Assembly (NCBI GenBank): GCA_028023455.1
Contig: JAQFVV010012423.1
Span: 9,959,158-10,023,157 of the forward strand
Direction: 5' to 3'
Source: Epiperipatus broadwayi
Taxonomy: Eukaryota > Onychophora > Udeonychophora > Euonychophora > Peripatidae
DNA: 64,000 nucleotides
The translations under genes and the position numbers were made by a program. This document shows, piece by piece, positions 12,308-23,960 of this stretch; position 1 is the stretch's first letter; every line of letters starts with the position of its first letter. Under the pieces are notes generated by a model. That model made no database searches and was not told the origin of the DNA. It saw nothing but the letters and a program-made list of their open reading frames with translations.

Positions 12308-14765
12308 GACTTACTTTATGTTTTACATGTATTGCTGTTAATGTTTCGTTTCTGTTACTTACAATATTTACTTTATTAAATAAAATAAGGAAAAGAGAAA
12401 TAAGTAAGCATAAAGTTAGTTGTGTCAAAAACATTTTCGAGACTCATTAATAACTGAGGAAAGAAGTCATTACATACATTATATTTTTTATGCCATATGA
12501 TGACAATTGAGTGTAAAGTTGGTGCTAAGCCATGTCAATCAAAGATTTTAGAAATAATGTTTTAATTTTTTTTAAAGATTTATAAGGTATTAAACCATGA
12601 CTTTATTGACTTTTCACTTGTATTTTGTTATTTATAAATTAAAATCAATGACTGTGATATACAAAAATATAAGGATCTGCATCTTACTTCTATACTATAT
12701 ATTAAACCCAGTATTTCAAAGATTATATATATATTATTATTATTACATTAAAATTTTATATATATATTTCCACATATATATTTTTAAATAATAGCCATAG
12801 CATGGTTATGAAACACAAGTTCCACTTTATAGATATTTTATAAAATAAAAATTAAACAACTTTTATCTATAATTTTTAATCGTTGTCTATTACTATCATT
12901 TTCCTATATCAATGTCATTATTTTCAATCATTATCGATCCAATGCACAATGAAAATTTGACTAATATTAATCTAATCTTTCTCTTCTCAATATCATATTT
13001 ATTCTTCATCCTCTTCAACAAAAAAAATAATTTCATTATATCTTCTTATGTTTTATATATATATAGATGGATACATATTGAATGATTGCCTTATATGATA
13101 TAGTGACAGAGTAGCAGAGTCTGGAGTTCAGAGTGTCAGAGTCTGGAGTTCAAAGTTTATGGGTCATGATTCCACCTCTGTCGATCTGATATTTAAAATT
13201 CTTATAAACTCCATAAACTCCACAGCAAAAAATTATTCGATTATTATTTTGTGATATTATGCCAGAATAATTCAAATAAGCTAATAATAGCCGTCAAAAT
13301 TAAAATTAAAATAAAAATATTCGTTATACAGAATAAAATTGATAGACTTTGTGAAAATTCAAAAATATTAAAAGAATACTTAGCGTTAAAATGTGTTATT
13401 TTTTTTTTTCTAAATAAAAATATATTCACTCATTTTGAAAGCACTTTCATTATTCATTATTTTTGTAAATCATTATGTTCTTAAAATTGAAAAAAAAATG
13501 TTAAGAATAAAGACTGATTTATTCTTGTTTTAAAACAAATCAATAATTGAAACACAGCTGAAGTGTGAACAAACTATTTTTTTATTTCATTTTGAAAGCT
13601 CAGAATACAGATCTCAAAGTCCCATTAATTTTGTAATACATTTAAAATGATCTTTAAAAGCGTCATTAACCAACCACATATTAATTATTTCTTTGTTCTA
13701 AATAGTTATTCTGATTAGTTTCACTCTTTGTTAAAAATTTTAAAATGTAGTTCGTATATTTATAATAGGTAATATCTATCGATACATATGCTATCAATAT
13801 ATTATAAAACAAATAATAATAACATAAATTTAAACAAAATCGTAACACATTATGATGATTCAGATTCGTCAGCTATTTCTTGATTCCTAGCAGTAGAACT
13901 TTCTGAATATGTAAAGAGGAATTTGTAAAAGTTGAAATATTGTTGCAAATTAAATACACGTTAATGTTGTAGATAAATATTAATTATGTTGATAGATTAG
14001 CAACATTATAATTCCATTTGACCAGCTATCATTTAATATCAAACTTATTACAATAGTTAATGCACATTATAATGTCTAATACTGATAATTATCCCATTTC
14101 AAAATTGTAAAAATAAATCACGTAATGTTGATATTGAAAGTATTTGTTGAAATGAAATTTTAATGTTCGTACCAATTTTAAGTCTTTGATATTTATTTAT
14201 AACACATTGAATGCGTATATGATTTATAACAGAATTTATGCTTTAAAATAAAAGTGATATGTACATATAAAAACCTTTCATGATTTATATATATAGTTAC
14301 TAATAACGTGTTAGTTGTGTTAAATTATTTATATACAGTATTCGAATTTTTAAAGTTTTTTTTCTACACACTCTTCAATCCTCATCCCAAACTCCACTAT
14401 ATTGCAAATATTCACCAGCATATATACAATAAAAAATAATAATGAATTTAACGGTAATAATATATTCTAAGAAGTATTATAAGATTCCTGATGAGGAGAG
14501 AAAGCATAATAAAAAAATTAAGGAGGCAATTTTCATATATAAAAGACAGATGTTTATAATTAATCGACAATCTGCTAATGCTAAAATTCGGAAATCATGG
14601 GATATGATTTGATGACGTTTGTTTCCGCTATATTTGAATTGAAATGACAGCTGAAAAAAGTTAATAATTGATAGTATTTCTGTAGATTATAATACTTTTT
14701 AAAATATGTTATTACCATAATATTACCAAATTCACGGCTTCCTTTATTTTGTTGTTATATCTTAT
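12308..14765. other. AT-rich non-coding interval with a small tandem repeat
   Basis: No gene supported. A short tandem duplication containing GCAGAGTCTGGAGTTCA lies near 13112-13157. The overlapping ORFs on both strands near 13244-13484 are Lys/Ile/Phe-rich shadows of AT-rich DNA. Confidence 0.5.
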
Positions 14766-14982
14766 ATAAATACAATTTATCCACTACTTTGAACATTTTT
14801 TAGCAAAAACATTTTATTGACCTATATGCATGCACAATCTTACATTTATTTTTAAAAATTAAAATAAAAGTGGCTCTGAAGAAGACTGCAGGACAGTCAA
14901 AATGTAAGATTGTGCTTGCATATAGGTAAATAAAAAGTTTTTGCTAAAAAGTGTTCAAAGTAATGGATACATTGTATTTAAT
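14766..14982. mobile_element. Palindromic MITE with hammerhead-like core
   Basis: Arms 14766-14847 and 14899-14982 are inverted copies (about 80 nt, mostly identical) around a 50-nt centre. The centre carries CTGAAGA (14876-14882), then a GACTG-CAGGA-CAGTC hairpin, then AAAATG, which is the hammerhead order CUGANGA - stem II - GAAA with the G of GAAA replaced by A. No coding capacity. The arrangement resembles PLE termini or other non-autonomous self-cleaving-type repeats, but no full ribozyme can be drawn here. Confidence 0.7.
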
Positions 14983-17000
14983 CCCTATGTTCATTATTAC
15001 TTTTGGTAGTTTTGTAAAGGCTGTACCACCTATGTTTGTCTTAGTTATCCATTTTCAGAGGCCTCAACTATTTATTTATTTTCTCAAAAATATTTTGCGA
15101 ATGTGTTACTTATTAAAATTAAACAATATTAAGAAAATGAATTATAAATTACTGTTATTTTAAAAAATATTACTAAATGACTTATAAATTTTATTTCATA
15201 ACATATAATTAATATTTTTTATGTAAGTGATAGGTATTAATATAAACACATTGTGAATACTGATCCTCATTATTTGATGGCATTTTATTGCTTAGTGTAA
15301 TACTATTTTTGAGCTGTACTTGTTTTTTTTATCATAAATGATTAAAATTTGGAATCTTCCAATGTCAGAAGAAACAAAAGGCACAGGGAAACTGTGAGAC
15401 AACACATTAATTCTTATTTAGCAGATTTTATGTTATGCCAACTTCATAAAGATAATAGTCACATTTATGGCCACGATGCATACTATAAAGGATTTATGTC
15501 CACCAACATGAAGAACCCACATTTATAATATACCTGGTCTATACTTTCTTTGAGCAACTTTTTCACTTGTTATTTATATTAAATTTCCTTTAATTACAAT
15601 CATTTGTTTTTAGAATCATATTAAAAAAATAATGTTAGATATGATAGTTTGTAGTTACCATATTGTTTGCAAAAAATTTTTTGATGTCCCATAAATGGAT
15701 TATTAAAACAAGCATGGCTGATAAACTTCCATCATACAGATTTTACAAAGGTATTTGTTATTACAATATTGATTGCATGATGGACATTTTATTTACATAT
15801 ATATAAATTATAAGATTTTAATAACCTTATAATTTATATATTGCATGATGGACATTTTATTTACATATATATAAATTATAAGATTTTAATAACCTTATAG
15901 ATGTAAACATTGAAAATATATGGGAATATTTTTTTTCAGTCTACTTTTAATTTAAAATAAATAACTAGATAATGTGATTTCAGTTTAAAATGCCAGTTTT
16001 AATCACTTCATTGAAGTCAATAGAGACAGCAGAATATATGTGCTTTAGATGACTTTCTTATGGCTATTTTTAACATTATTTTGCTGGTTTGGATTCATTT
16101 GATGTTAAAAACTGGAATTAAAATAATGTTTACTTATTAATTAAAAAAAATTCTTATGGTATTACTACCAACCTACAATGTTGTTGATTGGTAATTGCTT
16201 ATAAAAGGTCTGAACACATTCATTATTTTGTTAAATTTTAAAAATGGAAACATTTTTGGAAGTTTGTTTACATATTTTTGATTATGTTTCATAAAATATT
16301 GGTGTAATATTTATTTTTATAGAAGAAGAATATGATTACATTCAGATTTTATTCAAAAATATTTCTGTTTAGAAAAAGGCAAATCAGGGGAAATGAATAA
16401 ATTATGTATGTTAACAACTTGCAATTTACTTTTAAAAAATTCTTTCATATTAACCACTGCTGATTTGTTTTGATCATTTTTTTAAAATTATAAATAATAT
16501 TTTAAATTTAAAATAGCATTTTGTTAGATTTAAATAGTCTAAATAATAATTTATTCAGTCTTTACAAATTAAGTTAAAACAATTCTGGTTTCTTTTGGTT
16601 TGATATTTCTATGGGTGATGTGATAATGTCAATAAGAAAAAAAATGTTTTTTTTTATAAAGACTTATTATAAATTTTAGTTTTAATTTTTTTTTCATATT
16701 TTCAAAGTTGAAATATTTTTGTTAATATATATTTCTAACTAATTATACGAAATTTCTGAAGTGTTCATTTAAGGGTGCAATTTTTTTAACTGCAAAATAA
16801 AACAGTGCTATGATTCTGGCAGTATTCTGCTGAAAGCACACTTAATGCAATATAAGTTTTAAATTTAAATTACTTTATACTTTCTTAACACTTATAATAA
16901 AATTTAATAAAAAATTCAGATAAATTTATTCAAAAAAATGTTTAGAATATATATACATAAATTGTAACGGTAAATACAATAATATAGTTTAAATTCTTTT
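14983..17000. other. AT-rich interval with a tandem duplication and one possible exon-like frame
   Basis: A frame open across about 15353-15527 (plus) has a less AT-driven composition (His, Arg, Gln, Tyr, Gly present) than neighbouring random ORFs, but it has no ATG, no recognised domain and no clear splice sites. The rest shows no gene. Confidence 0.35.
15772..15905 (+). repeat. 68-bp tandem duplication
   Basis: A unit beginning ATTGCATGATGGACATTTTA occurs at 15772 and again at 15840. The two copies are almost identical over the shared part, indicating a recent duplication. Confidence 0.85.
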
Positions 17001-17007
17001 GTAGCAC

Positions 17008-17034
17008 TTTCGATTACGTGGTAACCCTCATCAG
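17008..17034 (-). ncRNA. Hammerhead-like core in the PLE 3' flank
   Basis: On the minus strand, CTGATGAG (17034-17027) is followed by a hairpin (GGTTAC-CAC-GTAATC, one G·U) and GAAA (17011-17008), about 40 nt past the PLE stop codon. Hammerhead motifs in the terminal repeats of Penelope-like elements are established knowledge. Stem I and stem III partners are not obvious here, so this is a core only, possibly needing a neighbouring repeat unit or simply decayed. Confidence 0.5.
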
Positions 17035-17071
17035 CTTTAACTGAATTTCAATTTTTTAAAAAAACTTAATG

Positions 17072-18089
17072 TTATGTATATTTCCATAAGCTGTTTATGG
17101 CTGTATTTGCAACTTGCCTATTAATAACATCATCCTTATAATTATCAATCAAAATTGCCTTTTTAATTTTTCTCTTTTTATTATTTCTTTCTTCCATTAA
17201 TATTTTTATTTCACTACTATTAAATGTAAATCTATAATTACAAGTTTTTTCATGATCAAAGAATACTGAAGCTCTATTAAATTGACTATTTGTATTATTT
17301 TTAATTCGATTATATAATAATTGATGCTTCTTCAATCTTTTCTCCACAGAACATCTCAATTCACCAATATATAATTTCTGACATTCACATGCAATCTGAT
17401 AAATTATATTATTTCTTTGCAATTTAGGAATTATACTCTTAGAATTATTAATCAATCGATTAACATTCGGAGGAACACAAACTGAAATATTATACTTTTC
17501 TTTAAATATATTCTTAATTAATTTAGATTGCATGTTATTTATAAATGGCATAAATATCCATTTTTTATTATCTAAAGTAACACTGCAAACACTCTTCTTA
17601 TTATTAAATAAATTTACTGTATGCAAAATTTGGTTTTTATCATAACCAACCTTTAAAAGTTCATTAGCAAAGAGTTCAATATTTAAAATTTTATCACTTT
17701 TATATTTACATATTTTATCATTGTGATGCAAAAATGATTTCAGACTTGCCATTTTATGTATCATTGGATCACATGATTTAAAATGAATATGACCTCTTTT
17801 TCCAATAGGTTTGAAAATTAATTTATAATTTAAATCAGTAGCATCTCTAAATATTTGTAAATCCAAAATTTTATTTTTCCATTTTGTTCATTCTCAATAG
17901 TCCATTTTAAATTGTTTAAATTATTCAGATTATTTAAAAGAACCTCAATAATGTTTTTAGGACCACAAACAAAAACATTATCAACATATCTAGTATCAAT
18001 TTTAATATCTTCAAAATTATAAGAATCAAATATAATATCTTCATATTTTGACAATGTAAAATTACAAATTTGTGCTACCATAGGTAGAC

Positions 18090-18090
<1 letters not shown>
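17072..18090 (-). pseudogene. Penelope-like element, RT C-terminus plus GIY-YIG endonuclease
   Basis: The minus strand holds two frames joined by a frameshift. The upstream frame (from about 18090 down to 17866) has an RT segment with an LPM tract followed by RYVDN-VFVCG, i.e. the catalytic box with the second Asp changed to Asn. The downstream frame (17072-17866, 264 codons) continues the RT thumb and then shows a GIY-YIG domain (IYQIAC at residues 155-160, YIG at 166-168, followed by the R and H positions, through about residue 240). This RT plus C-terminal GIY-YIG order is diagnostic of endonuclease-bearing PLEs. It is dead: RT 5' truncated at a (TA)n tract, catalytic Asp lost, one frameshift near 17868, and the usual acidic residue in the late endonuclease motif appears to be Lys. 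Confidence 0.85.
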
Positions 18091-18128
<38 letters not shown>

Positions 18129-18172
18129 GTCTACCTATGGTAGCAGTATATATATATATATATATATATATA
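18073..18172. repeat. Perfect hairpin and (TA)n at the PLE truncation point
   Basis: The 23-nt sequence at 18073-18095 recurs as an exact inverted copy at 18123-18145 with only (TA)n between, and a further (TA)n follows to 18172. The left arm is the first surviving bit of PLE reverse transcriptase, so its inverted copy is a stray piece of the element. This fits 5' truncation with inversion during insertion into a TA microsatellite, or later hairpin-driven repair. Confidence 0.85.
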
Positions 18173-18277
18173 AACATTACAAGCATAAAACTAAACTAGT
18201 CAATATATAATTAAAATTACCCCAAATCCAAAATTTAACCAGACCAGCAAAAAAATAATATTAAAACACAACCAAAG

Positions 18278-18306
18278 GTTTCATTGCTACAAGCAGACTT
18301 CTCAAG
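18278..18306 (-). ncRNA. Degenerate hammerhead-like motif after PLE copy B
   Basis: On the minus strand a TTGAGAAG tract is followed by a partial hairpin (TCTGC-TTGTA-GCA) and TGAAACC, about 40 nt past the stop codon of the second PLE copy. This matches the placement of the better motif after copy A. Core positions are eroded, so activity is unlikely. Confidence 0.35.
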
Positions 18307-18343
18307 TGTAAAGAACTATAAAAACTATACAATATATATAATA

Positions 18344-18930
18344 TTAAACATTACCCACAAATCCATTCACTTCCCATCCACCTTTAATATTAAAAGAACT
18401 CTTAAATAAGTTAATTGCTTCAGAATAATATATTTTCAATAATAAAGATTCTTTAATTCTTCTTTTGATTTTATTTCTCTCAAAAAAGACAACCTTAGTT
18501 CCTTCAAAATTAATAATGTGGCCTATATCATCAATATATTAACATATGAAATAAAACATTCTGTAATTGTCAATATGTCATTATGTCTTTAAATTTAACT
18601 ATATGATGTCCATTTTTATCATTAATATCTTGTTTCTTTAAATGAATGCTATATTTTTTAAAGTGTATGTTTGCTATCATAATTCAATAAGCTCTCTTGT
18701 AAAACTTTCAATATTTTGTGATTCACCACTTTTGTATTGGCTACATATTCGCTTTTCTATAAGAGTTAAATCAACAATTTATAATGCAATAAACTAACAG
18801 ATTTTATTACATATAAGAAATATTTGATACAATTATGTTATTGGATTTTTCTAGTTACCCATTTTAAATCATTTAATTTGTTTAATTTATTCATAAACCC
18901 CATAAGCTCTTTTGTAAGTCTAAAAAAATA
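18344..18930 (-). pseudogene. Second, more decayed Penelope-like element copy
   Basis: On the minus strand, the segment near 18920-18850 encodes a stretch ending NKLNDLKW that aligns with NNLNNLKW of the neighbouring copy. The segment near 18740-18680 aligns with its thumb region (S-x-x-x-NIE-x-F-x-x-EL). The 60-codon open frame 18545-18344 gives the C-terminal end of a GIY-YIG domain (HIINFEG ... ERNKIKRRIKE ... W) and a natural stop at 18346-18344. In between are stops, shifts and a deletion. Both copies lie in the same orientation, the arrangement often seen for PLEs, but they differ too much to be a recent tandem duplication. Confidence 0.7.
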
Positions 18931-19125
18931 TAACATTAATTTAAAGAATATATTAATGATAAAAATTGGATATTTGCTTCAAATGTTATTAAAATACATA
19001 TAGAGAATTATATAATGATCATTTGTGTTCTGTCTAGTATTAATAGCTGAATAATTTGAAAAATGTTATAACTATGAGACAAAAAGTAATATTTCCTGAA
19101 GGTTTGTGATGATAGTGTTCTACTT

Positions 19126-19307
19126 GTATTTTTATATTGGACTAAGAAGGGAGAATAATACCTCTCAAAACATTGTGCATATACTAATCTGTTTGATGTC
19201 CTATTACTAACAGTTGAATGTATTTGGAATGTTTAAATAAAGTTAAATTTTACTGAAGACATTCAATATGCATATTAGATTATGGAAATAGTCTAATATA
19301 AAAATAC
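19126..19307 (+). repeat. Foldback repeat, family 1, copy 3 (internally deleted)
   Basis: About 19 nt of the minus-oriented outer end (GTATTTTTATATTGGACTA) is joined directly to the plus-oriented arm, which starts inside the AAGAAG-hairpin-AAAAC motif (19144-19172) and runs to the conserved tail at 19307. The tRNA-like head is missing. The left flank also shares a GATGATRGTGTT stretch with copy 2. Confidence 0.65.
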
Positions 19308-19591
19308 ATAAAGTAATATTCTGCATCAAATTATATGTAAAAGCAATACTTTATATATTTGGAAATCATGATATAGTATTACAAAATTGTTAAAAAAACT
19401 TAAGCTTTTATATAAATATATAAAAAATAAAAAGGAATAATGTATTAATTAAAATGACTATTTTATTTGATCATAACAAAGCATGTAATTTTATTTTCAA
19501 TTTTAATCTGGATGATACTAAAATACTTTATGAGGAAAGAAGTCATAATAAAAAGAAATATGAATATTTACTACATTGTTAATACTTTATA

Positions 19592-19739
<148 letters not shown>

Positions 19740-21820
19740 ATGCTTTGCTGTTTTAAATATGTATGAGACCAAGAGGGGTTTCATTCAAAAAATTTTACTT
19801 CAAAATAATTTAGAAATTTTGTTAATTTAATTTGATGTCAAATGTGTGTTTTAAATCTGTAAAATAATTTTATTTTCAAAATGTAATATAAATTTTTTAT
19901 CAAAAAAGTAAACTTTGTAAATAAATTTCTTATTTTTTATATAAGATTATTTTTTAAAAATTGTATATTAATGCTTAATCTTAAAATAAGATTTTAATCT
20001 AATGTAATAAGAAGATCTAAAAGTTAAGCATTGTTCAGATAAGACATGTAGTGGAATTAATTAGTATGGAATGTAAAAATGTTGTATTTAAAATAATTAA
20101 AAACCTGGCTTAATAATTAATTAAAAATCTGGCTATTTTAAGATGTTAATGTAGAAAATTCTAGAAAATTTGTGGTAGAACAATAGATCAAATATCCCCA
20201 AAAGTCTATTGTTTTATTCATTGAGGCATTTATTGATTCATTCAGTAGATTCTATTAGATTTATCCAATAGATTCATTCATCAGATTTTTCCAACTTTAC
20301 TAGTCAAAATTATATTCCATATACTGGGACTCTTCATTCTGTGTAACAAGTCACCCTTCTTGTCAGCTCTTTCAACAAAATTAGTAATACTTGCCAACAC
20401 TTTGTGACAAGTGGTATGCAGTAGTAAAATAGACAAGAAATTATCTCTAGTGATGTTCTTCAAATTATCCTTCACTAGGCACCTCACCAAGATAAACTCC
20501 ATGTTCTAAGCCATGCTTTTACCATTCAATATGTCATAAAATTATAAATCCTTAGAAAGCTGATATTATAAAGCCAAACTACAAAGAAGACTCTCAATTG
20601 GCCACTCAGAAAATTACAACTATAAAATGGATGAAGATAGCTACCTCTTCAATAAATTGCCAGAAGCCAAAGTAACAACCTTGAGGGACTTAATGGTAAT
20701 ATAAATTTTTATATAAACATAATAAGCCAGGTGTTGTTATGATAATTATCTTCTTAACATATATGTGCATTTTAACAATTTTCATTGATTTAGAAATATA
20801 TTAATTATAAAACCCTTACTAATAATTTTTCTTAAGTAATTTTATAACTGATAAATTATTATGTATCAGATATTAATGCATTGTATTAATTTCTTTATGG
20901 ATGAGTTTTTTATTATGATAGATGTCGATTTGCATAATTAATAGACCTTAATATACTTTTGAAAATTCATATCATCAAAAGACAAATATTTCATATTTTA
21001 AGGTAGACCAGCATTGTAATTAGTTTCTATTATTAACATTCTTAATACTTGTAGCAAATGAGGTTTTCCTTAAAGAAAATTAATCAAAAATTCATAAACT
21101 ATTGTTTTTCAAATATATTTCATAATATGTTTTAAATTATGCTTTAGTTATATGTGTGAAAAGGTGTTGACATGCAAAAATCACTTATGCAAGCTATCTT
21201 AGCCTGCATGTATATTAAACACATATGGCTATGGGTGTTTGGGTGCAATAAGACAGCCTGATCTAAGTCCACAATCTGTCTTTTGCATGACTAGGGTCTG
21301 ATCATACTGAACTGTCTTAGCATATTTGTATCAGTTTGTCTGGGTTATCATAATAATAAGGAAAGATAGTCTAAGTATATAAGCAATATAATGAGCATCT
21401 AAAAAAAGAATTTATCAAACTAGGAAAATATTTTATTTGCTGGGATAGCAATTTTATAATTATAGTGGGAAACAATGCTACTAATAGATCTCTCCGAATG
21501 TTGAACCATCTATGAAGGAATGCGACTTTATTTTATTTTATTTCAGTGAGGTTTATTTTTTTTATATTTAAGTGGTTTTATTAATATTAATAAACTTTGT
21601 ATTATTTATTTAAAATTGGCTAATATTTGTTGGCTAATGTTTGTTTACTGTCTGTGTCTATCAATTGTTTAATATTTACAAGTCTCATACTCTAAGCTGA
21701 ACTAGTGTCAGAGGCAAGTAATTTATTTTATGTTAGCTGTGCTCGTCATTGTTAGTGAATATTTTGGTCACCCCAAATAAATTTTCTAGACTTATTAAAT
21801 AGCCTAGTGGCACCCTCAAG

Positions 21821-21922
21821 TGACTGATATTCTTAACTCATGGGGGTATCCAGTATAATATATATATATATTGACTGATATTCTTATCTCATGTGGGCAT
21901 CCAGTATAATATATATATGTAT
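21821..21922 (+). repeat. 51-bp tandem duplication
   Basis: TGACTGATATTCTTA starts at 21821 and again at 21872; each unit ends in a (TA)n run. The units differ by a few substitutions. Immediately upstream (about 21801-21815) is a tract, AATAGCCTAGTGGCACC, that also occurs inverted near 28896-28915. Confidence 0.75.
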
Positions 21923-23339
21923 GTATAAATTTTAAATTAAGCATTACTCAATGTTTATGTAAACAAATGGAGTAAATCACACTCCCTCAGGCTATGAAAT
22001 AAAAGAATTCTAAATGTTGAACAAAGGTTCAATAATAGAATGAATCCACCTATTCTTGGGAGCACTGAGGTTTATAACCATATATTTGTCTACAATCTTG
22101 ATAATTCAGAATGAAATTAATTTTATCAACCAGATGGAACATGGCAATTAAAAGTTATTAACACATAATTATTTATACAAGACTAGAGACAACATATCAT
22201 TTTTAATACCTTGATTGTAATAATTAAACAAGATTTAATATGTAAATTTTTAAATTGAACAGAGTTCAATGAATATGTAAACATTTAGAGCACTTTTAAT
22301 TCACAGCATAATGGATGGTGATTTACTCTCTTTTTACACACACATGCACGCACACACACACACATATATATATATATAGTTTTAATTTTAAAAATATATT
22401 TGACTAAAGCTTTGATAGCAGATTTTAGCAGTCAGATTATAATATTATATTATTTTGATTTAATACAAATCATAATTTAAAGAACTCTATAACAAAGTTT
22501 GTAAACTGAAGCATGTTTATATCTACTGTCTATCAAATTTGGTTTTATATTATCATTGAATATGACATGGTTGATAAATAAACTAAAGGCAATACATTAA
22601 GAAATGCTAAAATTATCAAAATATATTTTACTATAAACCGTGATTTAATATTGACTGCAGAAATAGAAGTTTAATCCAAGTTCTTTTACACCTTATATGT
22701 AAAATAGCATATTTTAATATTTTTATATAATCAAGAAAAAATTTTCTTTAGATTATTTTTCTATTGTTTTGTATGAAACATATTGTTATTGTGGGGTGAA
22801 AAACTTGAGAGCCAATATTTCCAAATCAAAGATATTTCTGTTATTTTCATATGACCTGCCAAAAACGAATCATTAAATTATTTTTTATCATTCATATATG
22901 TGTAAAATAAACATCAGGCATACAATTTTAATTGTTTCATACAAGGAAAAAAGTTTTTTTTTTTCGTTTAGTTTAAAGATGTCACATTAATATGGCATAG
23001 AATTAAGAGTAGTTATTGTAAATATTCCTAATTAATTCCTATATATTCAAACTAATGAAATTACTTTAGTTTAGATTATATTAATTAAGTTTTAGCTAAA
23101 CATATATGAAAATAAATAAAGCATCTTGTTAAAATGTTTTTATATATATTATAAAGATTTTAACCTGATTTTGAGATACTAAATACCAATATGTATAATG
23201 AATTATTTAGCGAAACTATTAAAAATAGAATCAAAGTTTCTACACAAAATTTGAATAATAACAAAGAATTCAAATACTTAAATGAAAGTAACAAAGTGAG
23301 ATCAAAAATAAATGCTAAAAAGCATTTTCTCAGGAAAAA

Positions 23340-23960
23340 AAACAAACTAATAATCATGAATTAAAAGAAGTTGACAATTATAAATACCTTGGGCAATTTA
23401 TTAATACAAGTGGAAACATAATGAATGAAATTAATAATAGAATTAAACTTGAATGAAGTGCTTTTGATAGAAACAACTTAATATTAAAAGGAAGTATGTC
23501 CATGTATTTGTAAAGAAAGTGTTTTTTTAATGTTTTACCAGTTCTTAATTATGAATTTGAGATTTAGACACTTAAGAGAGAACGTAATTCAGAGACTTCA
23601 GACCACTCAGTAAAATATGGAGTTATTTTAGAAATAACGAAAAGTGATCAGAAACAATGTACATGAAAGCGAGAACAACAGGTATTTCTGCCATATTTGA
23701 AAGTATTATGAGACTGAAATAGAGCTGAGCTGGATAAGATGAATAGTTAAAGTCTTAAACTGAATCCCAAGAAATTACAAAATGGTAGAAAGACCAAACG
23801 TTACATGAGTGGATATAAGAAGGAAGTTTGCTTGTGTGTTATGGAGAAGAAAGGCTAGGAATTGGAGAAAATGAATTGAACTTGAAAGGATCTTCATCAT
23901 GCAATGAATAAATAGTGGATGAAAATTATAATGATGATGATGTTAAGAGGGTTAAATAAG
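23340..23960 (+). pseudogene. RTE-like LINE reverse transcriptase remnant
   Basis: Conceptual translation of the plus strand gives NYKYLGQFI followed by EIN-x-RI, then a KCFFNVLPVLNYEFEI segment and an R-x-R-N-S-E-T-like stretch. This is the order seen at the C-terminal end of RTE/CR1-type LINE reverse transcriptases (YLG motif, later VLP-x-L-x-Y-x-x-E). Many stops and shifts interrupt it. The fragment ends in a short GATGATGATG run at about 23932-23941, consistent with the simple-repeat 3' end of RTE elements. Sequence upstream of 23340 has an ORF-poor, Lys/Asn-rich character and may be more of the same element, but I cannot align it. Confidence 0.7.

Noticed and set aside
14486-14506. CTGATGAGGAGAGAAAG as a hammerhead core
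   Set aside because: There is no room for a stem II hairpin between CTGATGAG and GAAA, and no stem I partner.
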